Shown piece after piece: positions 8,635 to 16,510 of a DNA stretch of 64,000 nucleotides (position 1 is the stretch's first letter; the number at the start of each line of letters is the position of its first letter). The DNA lies in the NCBI GenBank assembly GCA_023131225.1, contig JAGLZW010000010.1, positions 16,599-80,598 on the forward strand, in the 5' to 3' direction. This stretch comes from Candidatus Bathyarchaeota archaeon (lineage in GTDB: Archaea; Thermoproteota; Bathyarchaeia; Bathyarchaeales; SOJC01). Both the position numbers and the translations under genes were made by a program. The notes under the pieces are model-generated. The model saw nothing but the letters and a program-made list of their open reading frames with translations, made no database searches and was not told the DNA's origin.

Positions 8635-9553
8635 GAACGCTGTAGAGGTTTCAAATCTGACAAAATGCTTCGGTGAGCTGCTGGCTGTTGACAACATTAG
8701 TTTTCAGGTTAAAAGGGGCGAGTTTTTTGGCTTCTTGGGGCCTAATGCTGCAGGTAAAACCACTACAATCCGAATGCTCACTGGTGTAATCAAGCCAGAT
8801 GAAGGTACCGCTTCAATATTAAGTTATGACATTCTAAGAGAAGGCCTTAAAACTAAGCAGTTGATGGGAATCGTCCCTGAAATGGCAAATGCCTATGTGG
8901 ACCTTTCAGCCTGGAACAACCTCATGCTAGTTGGAGAATTGTATGGAGTTTCTAAGCTGCAAAGACAGGAAAGGGCCAGCAAACTTTTGAAGGAATTTAA
9001 ATTATATGAGCGGAGGAAGCACCTTGTCCGAGGTTTTTCTAGGGGAATGAAACAGAAACTACTGCTGTGTATGGCATTGATTAATGAGCCTAAAATCCTT
9101 TTCTTGGACGAGCCGACCTCTGGCTTAGATGTGGGGAGTCAACGCTTAATGAGAGACATGATTCGAGAACTTAATAGAAATGGCATTACCATATTTTTGA
9201 CAACACACAATATGGAAGAGGCCAATCAACTTTGCGATAGGATAGCAATTATCAACCATGGCAAAATTGCAGCAATTGACAACCCAGAGAAGCTTCGGTT
9301 GCGAAGTAGTGGATTGCAGTCGATTGAAGTTAGCTTTGATAAGGCTGTGAGCATTGAGGAGTTGTCGAAGATTCGCGGTGTCAGTGAAGCAAAAAAGACG
9401 GGAGATAAAATACGGCTCTATGTAGACGAGACAAGTGATGTATTAGACAAGCTGATTGATTTTGCACGCTTAAAAAGACTCAAAATAATTTCCCTCAACA
9501 CTCTCGCACCAACCTTAGAAGACGTTTTTCTTAAACTCGTGAAGGAAAGTTAA
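8624..9553 (+). CDS. ABC exporter ATP-binding protein (apparent ACG start)
   Basis: Nucleotide-binding subunit of an ABC-2-type exporter. Walker A GPNAAGKTT, signature segment SRGMKQKLLL, Walker B ILFLDEPTSGLD, switch His in TTHNMEEA and a C-terminal regulatory extension (LNTLAPTLEDVFLKLV). The only ATG/GTG/TTG near the 5' end is TTG 8735, inside the Walker A region, which would delete beta-strands 1 and 2. The frame is open from 8600 and encodes the conserved SENAVEVSNLTKCFGEL and AVDNISFQVKRGEFFGFLGP. GAGGTG (8611-8616) sits 7 nt before an in-frame ACG at 8624, which I take as the start. The permease follows 1 nt after its stop. Confidence 0.85.
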   Translation, partial: TTSENAVEVSNLTKCFGELLAVDNISFQVKRGEFFGFLGPNAAGKTTTIRMLTGVIKPDEGTASILSYDILREGLKTKQLMGIVPEMANAYVDLSAWNNLMLVGELYGVSKLQRQERASKLLKEFKLYERRKHLVRGFSRGMKQKLLLCMALINEPKILFLDEPTSGLDVGSQRLMRDMIRELNRNGITIFLTTHNMEEANQLCDRIAIINHGKIAAIDNPEKLRLRSSGLQSIEVSFDKAVSIEELSKIRGVSEAKKTGDKIRLYVDETSDVLDKLIDFARLKRLKIISLNTLAPTLEDVFLKLVKES

Positions 9554-9554
9554 G

Positions 9555-10325
9555 ATGGTGACCTTTTCAATGGAAAGCAATCTTTATTTAGAGCAGTTCA
9601 AGCGGTCCATTGCAATTGCCAAAAAGAACATTCGCATATACTACTCCAAAGGGCCTGTGGTCATATTTGGAATCATAACACCGCTCTTTCTTTTCCTATC
9701 ATTCTACATCGGGCGAAACATGCCTGCTGAAACTCTCGTACCGGGATTAATTGGAATGACAGCTTTTTTCACGGCTACATCAGTTGGGCCCGCCATTGTT
9801 CCGTGGGAGGCAAGAGCAAAAACCTTAGAGAGGCTCATATCTTCTCCTATTTCCATCTGGACAATCTTTCTTGGCGATGTGCTTTCCTCGTTCCTTTTCG
9901 GAGCTGTCGTTTCCATATTTCCTGTGATCTTTGGCGTGCTCATCGGTGTCAAGATGGTCAGTCCATTAATTCTTGGATTTGGAATTGTTCTGGCAACATT
10001 CTGTTTTGCATCTTTCAGCATACTACTATCCGCCTATCCCCCAACGAACAGTCCAGCTAGTGTAATGATGCTATCGTCCATGGTCAAGTTCCCACTAGTT
10101 TTCATAAGCGGAATCTTCATTCCTATTGAAGATCTGCCCGCATGGGGTAGGACAGTTTCCTTAATTTCTCCATTGACATATTTCACCGATCTGGCAAGAT
10201 ACTCTATACAAGGGCGCAGCTTCTATCCTTTCGAGTTGGACTTTATACTCCTTGTGGCATTTGCAGTCATCTTTCTGGTTGTAGCAATAAAAATTCACGA
10301 ACGCACCATACAGAAAAGGCTTTAG
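9555..10325 (+). CDS. ABC-2 type exporter permease
   Basis: Membrane subunit partner of the ATPase just upstream. It has a cytoplasmic amphipathic N-terminus (LEQFKRSIAIAKKNIRIYYS) and six predicted helices. It carries the ABC-2 signature region with the family's PLTYFTDLARYSIQG segment near the last extracellular loop, followed by a final helix and a basic tail (IHERTIQKRL). Length 256 aa is normal. This class exports drugs, lipids, peptides or polysaccharides; the substrate cannot be read from the sequence. Probably controlled by the Cys-rich regulator two genes upstream. Confidence 0.88.
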   Translation: MVTFSMESNLYLEQFKRSIAIAKKNIRIYYSKGPVVIFGIITPLFLFLSFYIGRNMPAETLVPGLIGMTAFFTATSVGPAIVPWEARAKTLERLISSPISIWTIFLGDVLSSFLFGAVVSIFPVIFGVLIGVKMVSPLILGFGIVLATFCFASFSILLSAYPPTNSPASVMMLSSMVKFPLVFISGIFIPIEDLPAWGRTVSLISPLTYFTDLARYSIQGRSFYPFELDFILLVAFAVIFLVVAIKIHERTIQKRL

Positions 10326-10335
10326 ATATTTCGCT

Positions 10336-11373
10336 CTAATCTAACTCAAGAACTTCTTTAAGGTAAGCGTGGTAAGGACCAAGCTTTCCACCATAATTTC
10401 CAGCAGAAATTCTAGCCACGCCGGGCACTCTCACAGCCGCTTTTATCCCTTCAGCCATCGCTTCTTTCACACAATCTAGATTAAGACCATTGATGACGAT
10501 TTCGTAAACACACTTGACATCTTTAGGTATCTGCGAGTCTGCCACTAGCTCTTTAAGTTTTGGACAGAAGGGATGGTTAGTAGACGCTTTAAGCTTGTAC
10601 TTAATCGAGCCTGCTTTAGAGCCTGACCTGCAGATGCCCCCTGGAAATGGCATTATCACGCCTTTGACTTTGCTGCTGATAGCTTCTGCAGCCTTCTCTG
10701 CCGCCTGCAAACCAGCTGCACCACTCTGAGCCATGATTATGAAATTCCCTCCTGCAATCGCTTTTACAGCTCCAAACTTGTCTTCTACCATAAACTCGCC
10801 TTCCATAACTGGAATTCGCCAGACTTTCCTATTCGCCAAAGTGTCTTTTTTTTGGAATCCGTCTCCGAAAAGTCGAAGGCTCCGCCCCACCTTCAATCTT
10901 CTTTTCGCTTCTGGCAACGCGTCAAAAGCCGCAGCTGTAGGACAAGTCATTATACACTGTCCGATTCTAAGGATCATTTGAGCCTTTAAATCAAACCGTG
11001 TTCTATGATAAAGCTGAATCAATACACCTGCACGTCCATCTGGCGTGTCCTGTCTTTGTACAGATCCTTCTATTCCAGCTTCTACTGGAGACATAATAAT
11101 TGAAGAAGCAAAGCCAATTGCCGTCTTGGCTGCTGTGTTCGCCCATTTCTCGTTTTCTGCAGTAATTAAGATCCGCCCCACCCACATTCCAAACATTTCA
11201 GCAAATGTGTTCTGAATCTCTACTGAATGTGTTGGGAAACTCAAAGTGTAGAAGTCGGGATCCTTCCCAGTTTTATCCAAATATTGAGATAGTTCTTCGG
11301 TCAAGTCATATACACCTCTTTCTGTAGAGCCTAACTCCGTCAACTTCAGCAAACGATTCATGTCATACCGCAC
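10336..11373 (-). CDS. ftr: Formylmethanofuran:tetrahydromethanopterin formyltransferase
   Basis: Transfers the formyl group between formylmethanofuran and H4MPT, a step of the archaeal Wood-Ljungdahl methyl branch. Recognised from conserved Ftr blocks: TPDGRAGVLIQLYHRTRFDL, LRIGQCIMTCPTAAAFDALP, GRSLRLFGDGFQKK, VMPFPGGICRSGSKAGSIKY and the C-terminal [22 protein letters not shown]. Length 345 aa is slightly longer than the usual 300 because of the N-terminal extension. GTG 11373 is the outermost start; ATG 11361 is equally possible. It faces the exporter genes and is divergent from the MtdA/B-like gene, so C1 genes are adjacent. Confidence 0.93.
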   Translation of the reverse strand: MRYDMNRLLKLTELGSTERGVYDLTEELSQYLDKTGKDPDFYTLSFPTHSVEIQNTFAEMFGMWVGRILITAENEKWANTAAKTAIGFASSIIMSPVEAGIEGSVQRQDTPDGRAGVLIQLYHRTRFDLKAQMILRIGQCIMTCPTAAAFDALPEAKRRLKVGRSLRLFGDGFQKKDTLANRKVWRIPVMEGEFMVEDKFGAVKAIAGGNFIIMAQSGAAGLQAAEKAAEAISSKVKGVIMPFPGGICRSGSKAGSIKYKLKASTNHPFCPKLKELVADSQIPKDVKCVYEIVINGLNLDCVKEAMAEGIKAAVRVPGVARISAGNYGGKLGPYHAYLKEVLELD

Positions 11374-11594
11374 TTAATCTTATAGACTCTTCTATTGAGA
11401 CACCGCTTTGATGGCATGTTACCAGACCCGCGCACGACTAAATTAGAGGTTGGACATCTCCCCAGATCTGTTGCACGCGCAGAATTAGTCACGATTTCTA
11501 GTCAGATGTGAGTATATACCGTATTTACTAACATATAAAACACTACGACTAAGTATATATTCACTCGGCAGGGTCTAAAGTTAGGCGAAACAAG

Positions 11595-13316
11595 TTGAAA
11601 TCTCTTGAAATCACACCTTTAGAAAACAAAAAACTGACCGTATATTTAATTGAAAAAGAGTATAACGAGCCCTTCTGGCTCATCGAACCGCCCTCCAACG
11701 GGACACCCTCCAAAACCCTCACTCACCTATTCAGACCATCAATAGCCTTCTGCGAATTCTTAAAAAAACTAACCAAGAAAGTTAATCCTGACTTGGCAAC
11801 CGAAGAGCTAGGGATGCGGTCTTCAAAGGAGTTCCACGAAAACAATGTCTTAGCACAACTGTTCCAGGAGAAAGACATCTCCTTCTTTTCAGTTGACATA
11901 GATGAAAATGCTCGTGGATACCTATCAGCGAACATCGAGGAAAAGGTTCAAGCCCGAGATCAAGTGCTTGAAGCACTGTCTAAACTATCCAAAAAAGCAG
12001 GTGAGAGCGTTGACAGAGAATACTTGGTAGCCTACGGTCAATGTCTGCAACTGGAACTCGAAGAAAAACAGCGTGAAGCAAGTTTCCCAATACGAGAAAA
12101 CTGGATAGTTATGAGCATTATGGATTATGCAAGAGAAATTGACAAAGAAGAGATTACCTGCATTCACATAGGCAGTCCAGAGCATGTTGTCAGAATCAAG
12201 AAACTTCTTGAATCCTTAGATGTCGACGTTGAGGCCCTCAAGCTTTCAAAGAAGGTAGTTTTAGCGCATACTAACACTTCCAGTTCTGAAGAGATAGCAG
12301 ATTTGCTGCAATCAATGCGAATTTTAGCGAAACCAGTTGTCAAGAAATCTTCAGAAGAGACGCCTTACATTCTGTTTTACTTGGACACCGATAAGAGAGC
12401 TAGCTCTTTTGACATTTGCATGGCATACGACGCAGGATTCAAAGCAGTCGTTCCCTACGAGAACGTTACAGTTGAGGACGCAAAAAAAATCGTTCAAGAT
12501 GCTATGTTTTCCCGAGGCCCAAAAGGAATCAAACACACAACTTTTTTTATTGGAGGAAGAGACGCAGAAAAAGCAGAGGAAATCCTAGAGATGGTAAAAA
12601 ATACAATGTTTCCTCCTTTTGAAGCAGGCATTATAATTGATCCTTGTGGCGCGTATACTACTGCCGCGGCAGCGGTAGCTAAGGTCGAAGATGCATTATC
12701 ATCTCGTAAACTTGGAAATCTGGGAGATAAGACCTGTGCTGTTTTTGGAACAGGTCCAGTAGGAAAAATCATTGCAGTCCTTTTAACGCGAATCGGCTGC
12801 GATGTGATGATAATAAGTCTTAACCCAAAACGTACAGACGGAGACGAATATGTTGAAGACCTCGCAAGACTGCTCGGCAGCAAGTACGGAGCGAATGTAG
12901 AGGGAGTTTTTGCTCCTACAGCAATGAAAAAGTCCAAGGTTCTACGCAAGGCTGATGTGATATTCTGTGCTTCCACAGAAGGAGCTCGAGTTATTAAGAG
13001 CGAACTATTGAAAGGTCTTAAGCTGTTAAAAGTGATGGCAGACATAAACGCTGTTCCGCCCTTAGGGATAGAAGGAATAAAGCTAGAAGATAATATGAGA
13101 GAAATAGCACCCGGAATTTTCGGAATTGGCGCCCTCACTATTGGCAAGTTGAAGTACCAATTAGAGAAGGAGATTCTAAGAGGTGTACGAAGAAACGGGA
13201 AGGAAGTCCACAACTATAGTTATTCTCTGCGACTCGCGCGAAAACTGCTTCGAAAGAAAATATCTGTCAGCAAGCTTGCAGTAACCCTAAACTATTCACA
13301 TATGCAAAAAGAATAA
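11595..13316 (+). CDS. MtdA/MtdB-like methylene-H4MPT dehydrogenase with unique N-terminal half
   Basis: Residues about 255-540 match NAD(P)-dependent methylene-tetrahydromethanopterin dehydrogenases of the MtdA/MtdB type. They contain ILFYLDTDKRASSFDICMAYDAG, FIGGRDAEKAEEILEMVKN, GAYTTAAAAVAKVEDAL, the Rossmann glycine motif GTGPVGKI, DINAVPPLGIEGI and FGIGALTIGKLKYQLE. The first ~250 residues (PREN-like segment IRENWIVMSIMDYAREIDKE, then IHIGSPEHV) belong to no family that I can name. At 573 aa it is twice the usual 290. TTG 11595 start. Beside ftr, so a role in the H4MPT C1 pathway is likely; cofactor specificity is unknown. Confidence 0.78.
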   Translation: MKSLEITPLENKKLTVYLIEKEYNEPFWLIEPPSNGTPSKTLTHLFRPSIAFCEFLKKLTKKVNPDLATEELGMRSSKEFHENNVLAQLFQEKDISFFSVDIDENARGYLSANIEEKVQARDQVLEALSKLSKKAGESVDREYLVAYGQCLQLELEEKQREASFPIRENWIVMSIMDYAREIDKEEITCIHIGSPEHVVRIKKLLESLDVDVEALKLSKKVVLAHTNTSSSEEIADLLQSMRILAKPVVKKSSEETPYILFYLDTDKRASSFDICMAYDAGFKAVVPYENVTVEDAKKIVQDAMFSRGPKGIKHTTFFIGGRDAEKAEEILEMVKNTMFPPFEAGIIIDPCGAYTTAAAAVAKVEDALSSRKLGNLGDKTCAVFGTGPVGKIIAVLLTRIGCDVMIISLNPKRTDGDEYVEDLARLLGSKYGANVEGVFAPTAMKKSKVLRKADVIFCASTEGARVIKSELLKGLKLLKVMADINAVPPLGIEGIKLEDNMREIAPGIFGIGALTIGKLKYQLEKEILRGVRRNGKEVHNYSYSLRLARKLLRKKISVSKLAVTLNYSHMQKE

Positions 13317-13352
13317 CTAGACACTCAGGCGCACGCATTCTCTGGATTGAGC

Positions 13353-14366
13353 CTAATAAGGCGCTTTAAAAGAGCGGTTAATCGTAATTTCAGCGATATC
13401 TGCAGCATATTCGGAAATTCGCTTTATGCTGTCCCGTATGGAACATGTTGCGCAAATTATCGAAGCATTCTTTTCAGTTAGGCGCGCGCGCGCAATGTCA
13501 AGGTCTATTTTTTCAATCCTCTTCTGCTCTTCGATTATTTGGTCGGAGCTCTCTACATTCTTGGAAAAGAACGAATTAACTGCACTATTATATGAGTCAA
13601 GGGCGGCGTTTCCAGAGGTCAGTATGAGTTTAAGCAAAGAATCGGTTATTCTTTGACGTCTTCCATTTAGCATTATTATGTTCTTTGCGATGTTGGTAGC
13701 ATGGTCTGCGACGTGTTCAATTCTATGCACAAGGGTTTGATAATCCAGGCAATCAATTGGCTCGAGTTCAAGTTTATTTGCCAGGGTTGGGTCAAGAGCG
13801 GCGCTGCGAAGGAGGCGGAGAAGAAAGAAAGAAAAGTGATCGACATCATCGTCCAGAGTGTAAACAGCTCTCGCCAACTTTGCGTCTCGATTCTTTAATG
13901 ATTCTAAAGCGTCTCGGTACATAGATTTGGCGATTAAGTGCATCCTACGGATGCCAGACATGACTGAGGCTTTCGACTCGTCTATTAATGTTTGGATATA
14001 CATGCTCTTAGCCTCAGACTCCATAATGCGCATATAAAGCACCCTAACTATGCGGCGGATTGCCCTTTGTTGCGCGACAGAAAATATCTTTTTTGAAACG
14101 AGTTTAATGGAGGAATAGCCATTAAGATAGCAAGCGATAATACTGCGAACAACCATGACCTCCTTCTCTTTTGGATCAACGGAGAGAGTTATCCTTTTAG
14201 ACTCTTTCTTCTTCTCAGCGCCAGCGAAAAGGACTAGAGAACGGTCGCGTTGAACAGCCATAGAGACGACATCACCCTTGTTCAGTTCATTCAATTTCAC
14301 CCAATGTTTTGGCAGAGAAACTACAAGAGATGATCTTCCCAAGGACATAATTTTGCGTTGCTCCAT
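13353..14366 (-). CDS. SpoVT-AbrB/PhoU-domain regulator
   Basis: N-terminal SpoVT-AbrB swapped-hairpin domain (residues 1-45: IMSLGRSSLVVSLPKHWVKL, NKGDVVSMAV) followed by a PhoU helical bundle. PhoU landmarks are LARAVYTLDDDVDHFSFFLLR, IDCLDYQTLVHRIEHVADHA and the terminal ISEYAADIAEITIN. This archaeal architecture is annotated as phosphate-uptake regulator, but there is no Pst transporter or PhoR/PhoB gene here, so the regulated process is open. 337 aa, full length. Convergent with the MtdA/B-like gene. A GC-alternating stretch around 13485 encodes ARARL and is coding, not structural. Confidence 0.85.
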   Translation of the reverse strand: MEQRKIMSLGRSSLVVSLPKHWVKLNELNKGDVVSMAVQRDRSLVLFAGAEKKKESKRITLSVDPKEKEVMVVRSIIACYLNGYSSIKLVSKKIFSVAQQRAIRRIVRVLYMRIMESEAKSMYIQTLIDESKASVMSGIRRMHLIAKSMYRDALESLKNRDAKLARAVYTLDDDVDHFSFFLLRLLRSAALDPTLANKLELEPIDCLDYQTLVHRIEHVADHATNIAKNIIMLNGRRQRITDSLLKLILTSGNAALDSYNSAVNSFFSKNVESSDQIIEEQKRIEKIDLDIARARLTEKNASIICATCSIRDSIKRISEYAADIAEITINRSFKAPY

Positions 14367-14505
14367 TATCTACTACCATCCACAACATAGATTATCTGTT
14401 CTTTAGCAATATATACATACTGCACAGGTATATATCGCAACCACCTAATACTTGATGACAATAGACACGCAACATAGCTGCACATGTGCCCAAATACTGT
14501 ATGCG

Positions 14506-14694
14506 TTAGTCGTATCTTCCGCCAGCTCTGACGCATTCTGCTTTCAGCCTTTTTGGTTTTGGTGTTGTTCGTTGTTTCTTATGCCTTAGGCATTCTCTCA
14601 ATCTTATGAGCATCCAACCATGGTCTTCATATTCGCATCCACATTTGAGTTTGACCGTTTTTGGGGATTTCGCCCCCTCGTTCTTCTGTGTCAA
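14506..14694 (-). CDS. 62-aa Cys-containing hypothetical protein
   Basis: Begins at TTG 14694 behind a strong AGAGGAGA ribosome binding site. The product has a KLKCGCEYEDHG motif, then a basic stretch (RLRECLRHKKQRTTPKPKRLKAEC), suggesting a small zinc- or nucleic-acid-binding protein. I do not recognise a family. Upstream, between about 14750 and 14842 on this strand, lies an approximately 85-nt element that recurs before hypC (see repeats). Possibly part of the accessory zone that runs to 20 kb. Confidence 0.5.
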   Translation of the reverse strand: MTQKNEGAKSPKTVKLKCGCEYEDHGWMLIRLRECLRHKKQRTTPKPKRLKAECVRAGGRYD

Positions 14695-14749
14695 TTAAAG
14701 TCTCCTCTTACTGTCTGTGATCTTGATTGTAGCTCTTTCGGTGCTTTTT

Positions 14750-14842
14750 TGCGCGCATCGTTACATAGATTGGAAAACTATGGAAAAAACTGTCAAAAAA
14801 GCCATCGAAATCCTGTCATTCCCTAAAAATCAGAAAATGGAA
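14750..14842 (-). repeat. ~85-nt dispersed upstream element, copy 1
   Basis: Minus-strand copy of the element at 41497-41589, placed at a similar distance upstream of the 62-aa gene starting at 14694. Contains TGATTTTTAGGGAATGACAG, TTTTTTGACAG and GATGCGCGCA in order. Confidence 0.5.
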
Positions 14843-14910
14843 AAAACGCAATAATCAAGATAGACTATGTATGCATAAAACCGTGTTATCTAAAGCAATT
14901 TATTGAAGAA

Positions 14911-15123
14911 TTACTCCTCTACGACTTTGACACTTTCTATTTCTTTGCACCATGGAATTAAGTCTGCCGAAAGTTCTTGGAGAATCTCACCTTCTATCTC
15001 TTCGTTTGTTTTTTCGCGACTTTCTTCAACAAGAGAAATAAGAATCATTACTTTCTTTGTTTTCATTAAAACACCATTGTGAAACGATGTACTAGTCCTT
15101 TTCAGAAAAGTCTTGGGATTCAC
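14911..15123 (-). CDS. Small acidic protein following an RHH gene
   Basis: 70 aa if started at GTG 15123, which overlaps the upstream stop as GTGA (15120-15123). ATG 15066 gives a 51-aa product beginning MKTKKVMILISLVEESREKT. The sequence is acidic and helical (EEIEGEILQELSADLIPWCKEIESVKVVEE), with the look of a small alpha/beta protein. No family recognised. Translational overlap with an RHH protein recalls antitoxin-toxin pairs, but nothing in the sequence shows toxicity and the partner could equally be a co-regulator. Confidence 0.55.
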   Translation of the reverse strand: MNPKTFLKRTSTSFHNGVLMKTKKVMILISLVEESREKTNEEIEGEILQELSADLIPWCKEIESVKVVEE

Positions 15124-15323
15124 CTATGACTCAAACAGGGTTCAGAACTTCTTTTCTTTTCAGATTTGATACCGTGAATATACCAACAGTAATGTTGTCT
15201 GATGGAGTCTTTGACAAAGTCTGCGATGCTGACATATCCGTATTCGGGATGTTCTTTCATTAATTGTTCTATGGCTTCTATCATTTCTTTGGGCAGTTTG
15301 ATGGTTCTGTAATGTCTGCGCAT
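15120..15323 (-). CDS. Ribbon-helix-helix DNA-binding protein
   Basis: 67 aa with a CopG/Arc-type fold: beta strand YRTIKLPKEMIEAIEQLMKE, then GYVSIADFVKDSIRQHY as helix two. This is the standard RHH layout of archaeal transcription factors and antitoxins. The tail is basic (KSEKKRSSEPCLSHR). Its stop overlaps the start of the next small gene by 4 bp, so they form a two-gene unit. The neighbourhood contains decayed ORFs and repeats, consistent with an accessory or integrated segment. Confidence 0.75.
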   Translation of the reverse strand: MRRHYRTIKLPKEMIEAIEQLMKEHPEYGYVSIADFVKDSIRQHYCWYIHGIKSEKKRSSEPCLSHR

Positions 15324-15989
15324 TCTAGTTCACTCAGAGATTTTTGGTTTTTTCTTCAAAGCTAAGAACATGATAATGAGTCTAAAAATCTTGTGAAAAG
15401 ATACTAAATATTCTTAAACTCTTATATTCAGACTCGGAAAAGAAACAGTTCACGTTTTTTCAACAACGAATCAATACATGAGGCTTGATGTGCGTGCGTC
15501 TACGACTATTATCGTTTATGGCAGCCCGCAGGCGTGCAAAAACTAGAGCTTTCCGGCTCTAATCAACACCCTCTTTTTTTGTTAGATTCTGAATAGAAGA
15601 TAAATTTTTTAGCTGTAACGTGTCAGTAAAAAACTGATGGATTTCCTCTGAAGAATCAGAACATGGATGTGGTATGGGAAAACATTGAAACGAGTAGAGA
15701 AAAGATGACAAAGTCGCCTTAGCCAACACCCTCCTCTCTTTTTGTTTTCTTGTCCATTTTGTCGTAGCATCAAAGTCTTCTTGTGTTACGAAAAATCGTC
15801 CACCTTTTCCCTAACAACTTCGTTTACCTAGAAGACTTACGCAGGGAAATAGAGAAATAGTGTGCGCACTTGGAAAATCTCAGAACCCTAAAACGACCCC
15901 CCTCTTTTTTCCTATTCCGAACCCGACCTTCCAACAAATCTTTTATTGGCAATAGAAAACAAGAAGTAAGGGAGCCTTCGTTGCCGGTT
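15324..15989. other. Gene-poor accessory stretch with three pyrimidine-rich terminator-like motifs
   Basis: No convincing gene. Three similar pyrimidine tracts stand out: CAACACCCTC plus T7 near 15565-15580, CAACACCCTCCTCTC plus T5 near 15724-15742, and CGACCCCCCTC plus T6 near 15893-15908. Each ends a short open stretch, as if terminators of three decayed small genes remain after their coding parts eroded. The first follows a perfect hairpin listed separately. Confidence 0.4.
15544..15580 (+). terminator. Hairpin plus oligo-T terminator candidate
   Basis: TAGAGC (15544-15549) pairs perfectly with GCTCTA (15556-15561) across a 6-nt loop, and T7 follows at 15574-15580. No intact gene ends here; it may be left from an eroded small gene. 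Confidence 0.4.
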
Positions 15990-16287
15990 GACGATTTCTT
16001 TGCAGAGTTGCTGCTGGAGGAATTCAACGGACAATGAGCGACAGAGACGACGTGAAGCCAGAAAACAAGAAGGATAATTCTGCTCCAGAGCCGGAGAGCT
16101 GAACAAGTTGGACACGACGGAGCAGGTGCAAGCTCTTTTCCCTTCTGAACTGAAGAATCCGCTGCTGGATGAATAAGAGTCAGAGAGATTAGCTAAAACA
16201 GTGAAGGAAGCCAGAGCCTTATTAGCTGCTGGCTTCGAATACGTCACGGACATCGATGACCTTAAGCTATTTCGCAAACGAATTTAG
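15990..16287 (+). pseudogene. Decayed ORF, possibly the C-terminus of an archaeal integrase
   Basis: Coding sequence is recognisable but broken. A frame ending in ELLLEEFNGQ stops at 16037 with an ATGA overlap into a frame starting MSDRDDVKPENKKDN, which stops at 16102. The frame then shifts to LNKLDTTEQVQALFPSELKN, is cut by TAA near 16172, and continues in frame as VKEARALLAAGFEYVTDIDD then LKLFRKRI to a stop at 16287. The GFEYV..D..KLFRKR ending resembles tails I associate with archaeal tyrosine recombinases; that identification is from memory and tentative. It lies 23 bp from the metK 3'-end repeat at 16310, where an integrase gene would be expected. Confidence 0.45.
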
Positions 16288-16309
16288 TATCGCCACTAAG
16301 CAGATTTAT

Positions 16310-16342
16310 CCAAAACTCAACAAATAGGGATTCTTCCATAAG
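16310..16342 (-). repeat. Copy of the metK 3' end (candidate attachment site, left)
   Basis: Direct repeat of 20032-20064, same orientation as metK: 28 of 33 positions match, including an unbroken 16 nt (16327-16342). Read on the minus strand it encodes YGRIPIC followed by TGA, exactly the MetK C-terminus, with synonymous third-base differences (CCT/CCA, ATT/ATC, TGT/TGC). Nothing upstream of the Tyr codon matches MetK. Confidence 0.6.
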
Positions 16343-16344
16343 AA

Positions 16345-16377
16345 GTGGAGACATCTCCCGCAACTTCCATCTTTTTG
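16345..16377 (+). repeat. Dispersed GTGGAGA-NN-TCTCCCGCA repeat, copy 1
   Basis: GTGGAGACATCTCCCGCA followed by CCATCTTTTT. It shares a near-palindromic GGAGA-NN-TCTCC core and the CCCGCA...CCAT-T flank with copies at 38451 and 39331. Here it abuts the metK 3'-end repeat. Confidence 0.55.
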
Positions 16378-16510
16378 TGGATTCTAGGCTATACTGTTAC
16401 TTATAGGATGGAAGCAGCGCATGCTACCTATTTGGTATAATTTTTTTCTGACTCTATTATTTTTAAGGTGAAACAAGAGGAGTGATAAACTGTAAGGATC
16501 GGGATAAGTT

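Noticed and set aside
11450..11466. GACATCTCCCC near 11455 as another copy of the dispersed GTGGAGA repeat.
   Set aside because: Only the right half of the core matches and the flanks do not.
13484..13496. Alternating GC tract (GCGCGCGCGC), as possible Z-DNA or regulatory element; a similar tract is at 43287-43299.
   Set aside because: The first is inside the PhoU-like gene and encodes ARARL; the second lies near the start of an intergenic gap. Two cases are too few to suggest function.
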